This document shows, piece after piece, positions 10,701 through 22,700 of a stretch of 64,000 nucleotides of DNA (positions are counted from its first letter, which is position 1; each line of letters begins with the position of its first letter). Below the pieces are notes generated by a model. It was not told the origin of the DNA. It was given only the letters and a program-made list of their open reading frames with translations, and made no database searches. The DNA is taken from the NCBI RefSeq assembly GCF_022605725.1, contig NC_065563.1:11496518-11560517 (forward strand), given 5' to 3'. The stretch is from Anthonomus grandis grandis (Eukaryota; Arthropoda; Insecta; Coleoptera; Curculionidae). A program made the translations under genes and the position numbers.

Positions 10701-13700
10701 CACAGGAAATCATCAGGACATACCTAAAACTTTGTATGGCATGTGAAAAGAAACAGAAGGTATTGTCGTCAAACCCATGGTGTTTTCGGAAATAAATAGT
10801 CGATGCCAAGTGGATTTAATAGACATGCAGTCGAATCCAGATCGAGGTTATAATGGTCTACCAAGACCACCTAACAAAATTCGCACAAATTAGGCCCTTA
10901 CAATCAAAAACAGCCGGGGAAGTTGCCAAAAATTTATTGGAGATATTTTGTATATTTGGGGCACCGTCGATTTTACAATCAGATAACGGTGAGTAGACGC
11001 TATAAAAAAATTCCTTATAAAACACTATTAGACACCTTATAGACACTATAAAAAATGTTTGATGTGGGATGGACTTAAAATAGTACATGGAAAGCCTAGG
11101 CATAGCCAATCCCAAAAAAGTGTTGAGCGAGCGAATCAAGACATCCAAAATATGCTTATGACCTAGATGAGTGACCAAAATACTACTAATTGGTCAGAAG
11201 GATTAGAATTCGTCCAACTCATGAAGAATCGGGCATATCATGACGAAATTAAACTGTCACCATATAAGGCAATGTTTGGATCTGAAATCAAAGTTGGACT
11301 TAAATCTTCCTCGCTACCGCAAGAGGTAAAACGTACTTTATATTTATTTCTTATTAATTTTAAATTAAATTACACTAATATAAAAAAGGTAAACCAGTTT
11401 TTTGTGAGAGGGTTTAGTTATTATGGGGATATGTTCCATAAAAATGTTTTATTTTAACCGGTTATAAAAGATCTTGAAACCGAAGAGGACTTGGAAAAAA
11501 TCATTAATGAATTTCGCCAGAGGAGACCATCGGAGAAAATGAAAATGCTTCAAGTACAAGTCAGGACAATGTATTTAATGCTTGCTCAGTGAACAAAGTC
11601 AACATTAGTCGATGGAATCCGTACATTTTGTGACAGAAATAACCAAATTCTTTCGATCCGAAAGGTAGCTAAAAGAAACTTGGAAATCCAAGCTGAGAAC
11701 ATGAAAAGAATATCGGCAATTAAATTTCCTCCATGTAATATGGGGGTTTTAATGGTAGCAGTAGAAACAAATGGAGAAGGCATGTATCGTTTGGGTAAGC
11801 TGTTAAACTCATATTCTTATTTATCGAATGATCATGTTCGCAGGAAATGAAAGTGGAACAATTGAAGAAATGTTCTCAAGAAACCAGTTTACAGTATGTG
11901 ACAATCAACTCCTTGATATTGACAAAGTGTCATCCGAAACAAAATCATTCCGACAAATTGCTACTAGCGAGTCTATGTCTGGTGGTCAAGGATACAAAAG
12001 ATGTCATTGTAAAACATAATGTATTACACTAAAATGTCGTTGTAAGTCTTCAGGAGTACTATGTAACTCTAAATGTCACTCGAGCTTATCCTGCTCAAAT
12101 AAGTAAGAGTAAATCCAAGTAAAACTAAATATTTTCAACTTTACGTTCAAGTTTAAGTTACCTAGTTAGTTTAAGATACATGTTTTTCATCAATAATTTC
12201 TTTGATTTTTAATGTGGCAAATAAAGCAAATATAATTCAAAATGTAGTATTTTTTATCCCCATCTGAATTTAAACGTTTTATCCATCTTCCCTTGGATAA
12301 ATTTAGAACTGCCTCGATAAAGTAAGAAGTCATTGCACTGATTTCTCCAGCTAAATTGGATAAAACGCAAGCTACCCGGGTAAAACTAGTTTTATACAAT
12401 TTCGGGTTTTAACCGTAACATACACGTTCGGCGGTTGAAAAATTTCGAATATGATTTTTGCGTAATGTGTAAGAAGGAGACGGAGTAGAGCGAGAACAAA
12501 CTTGGCTCCACCCTGGGCGGCTATCGCGTCGTCGTTGCGCTTATCAATCCGGTAATGTATCCAAAAATCTCATCCATTCTTCTCTAAGAGACCAACATAC
12601 AAAATTGACGAAAAACAAATAAAAACACAAAGTCACGGTCTCACAACATGTAATCAAACGGGCTACACGTGTTTCGCTCTAGTTAGAGCATCATCAGGCC
12701 TTTAGAAGCCATCCACACACTTCCCACTTGAATACTCCTTTCAGCACGTACCAGGGTCTTTCTAAAGGCCTGATGATGCTCTAACTAGAGCGAAACACGT
12801 GTAGCCCGTTTGATTACATGTTGTGAGACCGTGACTTTGTGTTTTTATTTGTTTTTCGTCAATACCTATGTATGTTAGCCGATCATGTTTACAATTTTTT
12901 AACCTTTGGTACGAAGACGGATACAGTAATAAAATAAAAATGGCTTCCACTGTTTATCAAAATATTAATATCATTAAATGGTATTGTCATGCGGATAGTG
13001 CAGAAGAAGTTGTCGGCCGTTTTAGTCGGCAGTTTGAGCATTCGGGATTTGTAAATCGATGTGCAAAATGTTCTAGTGGCGATCAGGAACCTCGTCGAAC
13101 ACCTGACGCTAGGATTGAAAAGGAGGTCAAGGTGTGTGCTTTTGTGGAAGTAAGTGAACCTTGTTCTGGCTCCCAAATTTCTAAAGAACTTGATATTCCA
13201 AGTCGTACATTGCGTGATATTTTGAAAAGAAATAAGTACAAAGCCTATAAAATTAAAAACACTCAAATTTTTCCAGAAGATCAAATAAAACGCTTGGAGT
13301 TTTGTGAAACCTTAAGAGAAAAAATTGATCAAAATGACGACTTCATAAGTAATATTTTATTTACAGACGAGTCATCTTTTTCTCTTCTAGATCGACATAA
13401 TTCTTCAGTCGTGAGATATTGGTCTCGGAAAAATCTACATTTGAATGTACCATTCCGAACTCAATACCCGCAAAAGTTAAATGTGTGGGCTGGTATTTTA
13501 GCCAATCACATTGTAGGCATTTTGTTATGGATGGTACCTTAAACTCTGAGAGATATTTACTTTTATTGCAACAAAATATTATACCCGCTGTATGAAACTT
13601 GGATGTTAATTTTGAGGAAATTTGGTTTTAACAAGACGGATGTCCCGCTCACAAGCCTAGACACACAAGTGTAGGACTATTGAAAAAAAAGAAAATTAAG

Positions 13701-16700
13701 CTTAAATATTAAATTAAACCTGTCAAATGAAATAATGACTTAAGGTAACTTTTGATCATCTTTTACATTCAACTTTTTTACAAATTTAAGCCCAATTTCC
13801 TTTTTTTTTATAAATTTTTGCAACATTTAAGCAGGTATTTCCGAACAATTAAATTAAGATATTTTAAAAACGGTGCCTTAAATCATAATTTAGCAAGAGT
13901 AACTTTTTTTTTCCAAATTAAATGGAGAATCTAACAGTTGGCTTTTTATAAAAAAATATTTTATCATCTCACAGATTTGAGGCAACAAAGGATCAAGTCC
14001 CTCCGTATGGCAATATACATATATACTGGCAATTTTTTTTAAAAATTGGCTTCATCAGTAATTGACAATTCATTACAATAACCTGCATGAGAAATTTAAT
14101 TAAAATTGAGCTAGTAGTTTAAAAGTTATGATAAATAAACAAACAATTATTCCTAACTTTAACACCCTGTATCTATGTTATTAAACATTTCTGAGAAAAA
14201 TTTTATAATGAAAGTCTATTTCTTTTTAAATTGCCTACCACGTATCAAAATTAATGACGTTTAAACTGAACCATCCTGTATTTATAAGTAATATTTTAAT
14301 AAGTTTCTTATCGCAATTAACTCTAGAGTTTTTTTAGCTTCTTACCGGACTCCAAAAGTCTTCCAAAGTAATCAATCGCCGTATCGTCCTCCGTAAACTT
14401 AAAAGGAGTGGCGTCGTGCACTAAACCGTGTAAAGCGGCCGATTTCCCGGCCATTAGTTCGATCATCATCGCGATCGTCATACGCGAAGGAAATCCGTGG
14501 GGGTTAAACACAATATCGGGCACCAAACCGGTTTCCGTGAAGGGCAAATCCTCGCAGGGCCACTTTTGGGAGCAAATGCCCTTCTGGCCCGCCCTACTGG
14601 CGAACTTGTCGCCTACACTGGGGTTTCTCTACGGCAATTGAGGTAGAGAGGAATGTCGAGGTTAAAAAAAATAAATAAACGCGACTTACGGGCACCCTAT
14701 AAGTGAAACAAACGGTCTTTTTGGCCTTCGCGTTAAAATCGCCGCACATCTTCACGCTGTGCAGGTAACAGTCTTCTTTTCCTTTAAAAGTGCGCACTTG
14801 ATATGTCGATTTGTCGCCGTCAAAGTAGCAATAGAGCGGCTTCCCTTCCTCCATTCTTCGGCCAATAAAAGGCAAACCGTCGGCGTCTATGATAAAATGT
14901 GTAATTAGTATAACAGCAATATGAAAATAGTTTATTTGCCACCATGTGTCGGCCTACAAGCTGTATTAGCAAAAAAATAGATGTATTGTATTGAAATGGC
15001 TTACCAAGGCTTGAGGCCAGCTCGGGTTTATCAGGGTTTCTTGCAAAATAACTCTCCTCATGCTCCAGCTCTATAAACTCCGATTTGTATATCGAACCGT
15101 GGGCCAAACCTCTTTCCTCGGACGCTTTATTGATTATCATGGCATCTTCCATGTCATAACCCTAAAATACGTTTTTCTTTCTAAATAAAATAGCACGTAT
15201 ATAACATCTTGCTTACCGTATAGCTGATAACTGCGACGATAGCATTGGTACCCATAGCGAAATCGTCCAAGTCGATTTCGTCGTGATGCACCGGTCTGAA
15301 CAGAGGGGTACTGGGGGTTTGTAACCTTTAAAACCCCATCAAATATTATTGACATTATTAATAATTATTTTAGTTTGTTTTACCTGTAAAGTTTCGTTTC
15401 CGACTGTAAGTCCCAATTATGGCATGGGGTGCCCATAGTTTGTTTACCCATTTGGCACTGATACATGTTCCTAGGGGATTGGTTACAGTCGGGCATGGGA
15501 ATGAGCTGCGCCAAGTTGGATAAAAAGGAGGTTTTCGATAGTTCCATGTGAGTCGTCACCCCTGGATTTATTTAAAAAAAAACATGTTTAGAAAAATGCA
15601 GTTTACGGCCCTGTCCTGTGACGTCTGTCCAATGCTGAACGTCAAATTTGCTAATGTCAGCTGTCATTTGTCACATTCCTGGCACAATAGCGTTAAATGA
15701 ACGCAATGTTGCAATTTTTACAAAAATGTAAGTAACAATTAAAAAAGAAAGTTTTTTTCAAACGCTTAAGTGGAAAAATGTGAGTCGATAGATTCTCCAT
15801 GGGCAAAATAAAAATTCTGTCCATTTAATCATTTTGAGCACGGTCCTGTCCACGAAATGTCAATGCCAAGTTTGACATCAGTTGTCACTTGTCATGTGTC
15901 ACAATTCCGGCACGGATGGTGTTTATGAATGCGCAGTTGTTGTATTTATTGTGGTTTAATTAATGATTTTTCAATTCCAGGCATTTGGAGGACAAAATAT
16001 AGATTTTAAGATAACAATAAAGATATGTGCAATATTTTCAGTACAACTCGGTCTAATTGAGGATTTTTAAAGCACGGTCCTGTCCACGAAACGTCAATGC
16101 CAAGTTTGACATTAGCATCAGTTGTCATGTGTCATATTTCCGGCACGGATGGTGTTTATGAATACGCAATTGTTGTATTTATTGTGGTTTAATTAATGAT
16201 TTTTCAATTCCAGGCATTTGGAGGGCAAAATATAGATTTTAAGATAATAATAAAGATATTTACAATATTTCCAGTACAACTCGGACTAATTGAGGATTTT
16301 TAAAGCACGGTCCTGTCCACGAAACGTCAATGCCAAGTTTGACATCAGTTGTCACTTGTCATGTGTCACAATTTCGGCACGGATGGTGTTTATGAATACG
16401 CAGTTGTTGTGGTTTAATTAATGATTTTTCAATTCCAGGCATTTGGAGGACAAAATATAGATTTTAAGATAATAATAAAGATATTTACAATATTTCCAGT
16501 ACAACTCGGTCTAATTGAGGATTTTTAGAGGACGGTCCTGTCCACGAAACGTCAATGCCAAGTTTGACATCAGTTGTCACTTGTCATGTGTCATATTTCC
16601 GGCACGGATGGTGTTTATGAATGCACAGTTGTTGTATTTATTGTGGTTTAATTAATGATTTTTCAATTCCAGGCATTTGGAGGACAAAATATAGATTTTA

Positions 16701-19700
16701 AGATAACAATAAAGATATTTACAATATTTCCAGTACAACTCGGTCTAATTGAGGATTTTTAAAGCACGGTCCTGTCCACGAAACGTCAATGCCAAGTTTG
16801 ACATTAACCTCAGTTATCACTTGTCATGTGTCATATTTCTGGCACGAAAGTCGTTTATGAATACAGCGTTGTCGCTTATATTGTGATTTAAGCAAAAATA
16901 TTAAAAAAAGAATTTTTCAATTCCAAGCGTTTGAAGGATCTATTTTCAGTATAACTCGGACTAATTGATGATTTTTAACTAGGTGAAGAAACGTCAACGT
17001 CAAAATTTGATCTGTCATTTGTCATCTTTTGGCAATATGGCGCTATGTGAATACGAGTGTTTTGTGCAATTTTTATGAATATTTATGTAAAAATGTAGCT
17101 CAATAGGTTCTCTATGACCTTTTGTAAATAAATAATAAATCTTGTTTTTTTTTAAATAAATATATTTATAAAATAATTTTTTTTTAATACGCTCCTGTTT
17201 ATTTAATCATTTTAAGCACGGTCCTGTCAACGAAACGTCAATGCCAAGTTTGACATTAACATCAATTGTCACTTGACATGTGTCATATATCCCGCACGAA
17301 AGTCGTTTATGAATACAGCGTTGTCGCTTATATTGTGATTTAAGCAAAAATATAAAAAAAAGGATTTTTCAATTCCAGGCGTTTGAAGGACCTATTTTCA
17401 GTATAACTCGGACTAATTGATGATTTTTAACTAGGTGAAGAAACGTCAACGTCAAATTTGATCTGTCATTTGTCATCTTTTGGCAATATGGCGCTATGTG
17501 AATACAAGTGTTTTGTGCAATTTTTATGTAAAAATCTAGCTCAATAAGTTCTCTATGAGCCTTTGTAAATAAATAATAAATCTTGTTTTTTTTTTTTTAA
17601 ATAAATATATCTGCAAAATATTTTTTTTTAATACGCTCCTGTTTATTTAATAATTTTAAGCACGGTCCTGTTCACTAAACGTCAGGTTTGTCATTCCAAG
17701 ACAGTGCTGTCACTTTCCCAGCACGGAAAGCGCTAAACTAACACAGTGTTGCCGTTCGTACCGGAATTCAAGTAGAAGTAGAAAAAATTCCTTTAGAGTC
17801 CTTTAAGAAAAAATTTCACTCAGGAAGTAATTTATGGACTTTTACGTCAGCTTGTATTTATTTAAAAAAAAATAAAATAAATAGATAACTAAAATAATCA
17901 TTAGCTTGTCAGACGAAACGGTGAGGACGGCAACACTGTGTTCACTCTTGCAATAAGCGTCTCCTAGTAATTTTCCCATTTGCTCTAAATTTTAGGCGAG
18001 GGCGATTCAAAAGTGCATTAAAAATATGCGATAAAAAAGTTTTTATGTATTCAAAAGTAATAAAACACGGTGTAAGCATCAAAAACTCAAAAAAATTACT
18101 CTAAATTTATCAAAACCCCTACTCAATTCCCATTTACCCAAACGTCAAATTAACCTATTTGTTTACAGTCCAAATTCCTTATAATTCGCTAACAATAATT
18201 AGCTCAAAAAAAAAAAAAAATACAAATTTCCCGTATAAGTCCCGAAAACATGAAAAACTAACCCCACAAGCCGCCGCCGCCGCCCTCAAACGCCCCAACC
18301 CAACCGACCAAACAAAATCCAATAAAAATGTAAGGTTATGTCACGTTATGCTTGCGTGTGTGTGTTATGATAAAAATCGACCCGAACACAGCGACTCGAT
18401 GTTCACTGGCATTTCGGTTCTCACCTCGGCGCTAAAGCGCGCGTTCAAAATGACCCCGAACGTGGTGTTCGTGTTGGGGGGCCCCGGAGCGGGCAAAGGC
18501 ACCCAGTGCCAAAAAATCGTCGAGAATTTCGGTTACGTGCATCTCTCCGCCGGGGATCTTTTACGCGAGGAACGTAACAAACCCGGATCCCAATACGGCG
18601 AACTCATCGAAACTTACATAAAAGAAGGTAAAATCGTTCCGGTGGAAATAACTTGTAGCCTGATCGAGAGGGCCATGGCTGAGTCGGGCAAGGAAAACTT
18701 CTTAGTAGATGGGTTCCCTCGGAACCAGAACAACTTGGACGGTTGGAATAAGGTTATGTCGGATAAAGTGAATTTGTTGTTTGTGTTGTTCTTCGATTGC
18801 CCCCTGGAGGTTTGTACCGAGAGGATATTGAAGAGGGGGGCCACCAGTGGCCGGACCGATGACAATATGGAGAGTTTAAAGAAGCGGTTTAATACTTACT
18901 TGATGGAGACCAAGCCGATTATAGAGCATTATAATGCGATGGCTTTGGTGAGGAAGATAGATGCCACCAGGGACCCCGAGGAGGTGTACAAGGATGTGCA
19001 GCAGTTATTTCGTAAGGGCGAGGGAGACAAGTAGACAAAAGTGTCAGTGTAAACTTTAGGCAATGTCATTCCTGTCTGGTACAATTTTGATGTCTGTAGT
19101 ACCATAGTCCTTTCTTTTCTTTTTTAATTTAAATTATGCTTACTATTGTGATTTTAATTTTAAGGTTACCCTCCGCAAGTAATATGTATGTATATCTTTG
19201 TACTATTTGAAATAAATGTGAACAGTGTCAAGCCATTATAACAATGACTTTTTTTTAAAGTGGTGGTACCAATATTAAATAAATGTGTGTAAGTATTATA
19301 TGCAAGGGACACAGAGGATTAAATAATATGTAATACAGGTACAAAAGCATTAATTACAATTTTTCAAGGTTTCACATAGATATGGCTTGGCCTTGGCAAG
19401 TAATTGTAAAGCATTCTAAAGTGCTATTGATTAATAGATTAAAAAAAACTGTTTTACTGTTATATATACACATTTTACCCACTTTTAAATCTTTATGTTT
19501 GTTCAATATAATCAGCCAATCGGATGATTTTATCATGACATCTTTCATAAAAGATTAATGATAAAATATCTATTTTTTTTTTTTGCTAATTATTGAATGT
19601 CACTTGAACTAATAATAAATAATCCGAGGCCTGACCTTTGAAATTGTAAATGTTGACCTTACTGATGGATAAAACCATTAGTTTTCATATTGTCTGTTTT

Positions 19701-22700
19701 GGATTGAATTGGAACGTTCAGATGCACATTATGTAGGTATTAATTGTCTTACTGGGAATAGTCATGAAAATATTAGTTGAAATCCCTGGAAAGGCTTAGA
19801 GGTGACTTTAAAAATCTGTAATGGAATGAAAATAACCCCAAACGCTTGGAAAACAATAAAATTAATTTAAATCCCTGGAAGGCAAGTGAAATTAACTTCA
19901 AGTAATTGGACTAGAATAAAAAGTGACTCTAAAGGCCTGAAACATGAGAGAAATTAGTTCCCAATGCCTGTATGACGTAAAATATGGCTTCAAATGCCTG
20001 GAATTGAATAAAAAATTGACTTCATTCACTCATATAAAGAATAAGTATTATTTGCTTGGGGCACAGTAGATTAAATATTTAATACAGGTACAAAAGCATT
20101 AATTACGACTTGTGAAGGTTTCACATAGATATGGCTTGGCCTTGGCAAGTAATCCTGACGCATCCTAAAGTCCTATTGATTAAAAGATTAGAAAATATTG
20201 TTTTACCACTATAAATACAAATTTTACTAATTTTTAGATGCTAAATATCATCATAGTGAGTCAATCAGATCTTTTTATCACGACATCTGTAATAAATGAT
20301 TACTGATAAAATATCAATTTTTTTTTGCTAATTGTCGAATGTCACTTAAATTAATAATGAATAATCCGAGGCCTGACCTTTGAAATTGTAAATGTTGACC
20401 TTACTAGGGGATAAAACCATTAATTTTCATATTGTCTGTTGCAATTTAAACGATATTATTTTTACACAAATCGAACGTTCAGATGCCCATTATGTATTAA
20501 TTGCCATATTGACTTATGACCAATTTACTCTTTTAAAAACAATTAGATCTTGTAGATTGTGCAAACCCTTTATAACTAGATACTATAAAAGATATTAAAA
20601 AACAAAGCTTTTGATGCAAGTGCACACTTATTCAGGTAGATAATAATTACTACTTAAATCTTAAGTATTACCTTCTGAGTTGAGTTTGAAGGAGGAGAAA
20701 AGTTTGACCACATCACTCCTGCTTGTGCAACACATAAAATCGTTCAAATGCCCTCATTTTGGCTTGTTTTTGCTTTGCATTCTTAGAAATGGCTCTGCAC
20801 CCTGTTTGATAGAGTGTCTGGTACCAACAAGTACCCTACATAATCTTAACCTTAGACAGATAATCAGATTTCGCATTCCTTCCCACCAGACCGTTAAATT
20901 CGAAGACTGCGCTATATGCGAGCAGTCGTTTCTCTAAATACCAATTATTCATTGATTATTAAACATAATCAGTTTAAATACATTTCTACAACAAATGATG
21001 CTGTTCTCACTATAGTTTTATTATTTTTGTTTGTTTGTTTAGATGATGGTCAGGTGACATGGAAGAACAACTTGTGAATGTTTATCTTTTTATGTAATGG
21101 TTTGTACTTTTTCATATCCTTGCATAAAAAATGACTTTATTATTATTATGAATACTTCTGTAAAACTGGAAGAGCAAGGAAACTTATTTCTGAATGCCTG
21201 GAATACTTAAGACATTGTGTAAAAGAATGAAAAATTACTATGAAGCCTCAGAACATGAGAAAAGTGAATCCTAAATGCTCAGAAGACAATCAAATTTATT
21301 TCAATCCCTTGAAGGCATGTAAAACTGACGCTGAGAGAGTCTGGACTAGAATGAAGTGACTCTAATGGCATGGAACATGAGAAAAATTGTATGGAATTAA
21401 ATAAAATTTAACTTCAAAGACTACGAATGCAAAAAGTCAAATCCAGATACATGGAGGATATAGAAAATCCCTTTAAATGCCTGGAATAGATGAAAAATTA
21501 TTCCAGAGGCTTTGAAGACAGGCAAATTACTTTAAATCACTGGAAGATATGTGAAAGAATCGTTAAATGCCTGGAATAGACTGTAAAGTGACATTACAGT
21601 CAAGACATGTTAATTGAAAATGCTTGGCACATATAAAATACATGCAATACATTCTGTAAAACTTGAAAGCGTCCGGAATACGAAACAAATGCCTGGAATA
21701 AGATACAAAATTAATCTGGAAGTCTGTGACACAAGGAGCATTACTAAAAATACTGGAGTGTCTAAGAAATGAACTCAAACGCCTGGATTAGCATGAAAAT
21801 TGGTAGAAAATCCTGGACGACCTAAAAGTGACTCAAGTGCCTGAAATGCAATGAAATATTATGCTAATATTTATAATAAATTATTATAAATGCCTATATG
21901 CGGAAAAGTTGCGTTTTGTTATTACAAATTGGTGTGCAAAATTTCAGACATCTACGACGTCACCTTTGGCTGCCCAAATGACCTTGAAAATTGGCTTTTT
22001 TATATTACGCGGGTACGTAACAGTCTCTATATAAAATTCGCTGTCCGACTTCGTAAGTGTTCATTTTTAATCGTATTACGCTTCGAGACAATGGGACCAG
22101 GGCGATTTAATGTGTAATTCTTTTTAGTTGATGCTGTGGTTTCATACGCGCCGTTCGAAAAAATCGAAACTACTTTGCCTGCAATTACTCCAAGTGAACT
22201 TAGTACCGACCAGCAATACCTTTATGAAATCTGTACTGCAATTTCAAGAGGAAACATTTCTTTGAGTTTGTCGCAGAGAGGACCAGGAAAATTGAATCAT
22301 TTCAGGTGGTTAACTACAGCCAATCGAATTTTGAGATTATATGTTGGTACCGAAAATCCATCAACAAATCTTAAAATTTTAACGCAATATATTATGAAAG
22401 TGTATGCTGTTTCATGGTTTGAAATAAAATCTAAACCTTCCTGTAGGCATGGCAGCAAACATGTTTTTGAAATTATTCAAAAATCCAGATTCTTACCAGA
22501 AGAAATTAGAAATATTATTGATCCTGTCATTCAAATAAACGGGTACTTCGCTCACCCAGAAAACATGTTTTTAGCTATGCTCTCTGATAGTAGAAAAGCA
22601 GTAAGAGAATTAGGTTTAAGAAGACTGCTAAAATGTAGACAACACAAGCCATTAGGACTAAAAGTACGTGAGTTTAAGGTACCCTTATTAAATTTCAAGG

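Noticed and set aside
14323..14547. Apparent C-terminus of the Pol I subunit ending [13 protein letters not shown]
   Set aside because: The last residues are read-through into an intron. A donor sits at 14345, and exons 14-16 at 9071-9198, 7606-7770 and 7322-7540 complete the protein in frame.
18614..18865. 83-codon minus-strand frame
   Set aside because: Antisense shadow of the UMP-CMP kinase coding region.
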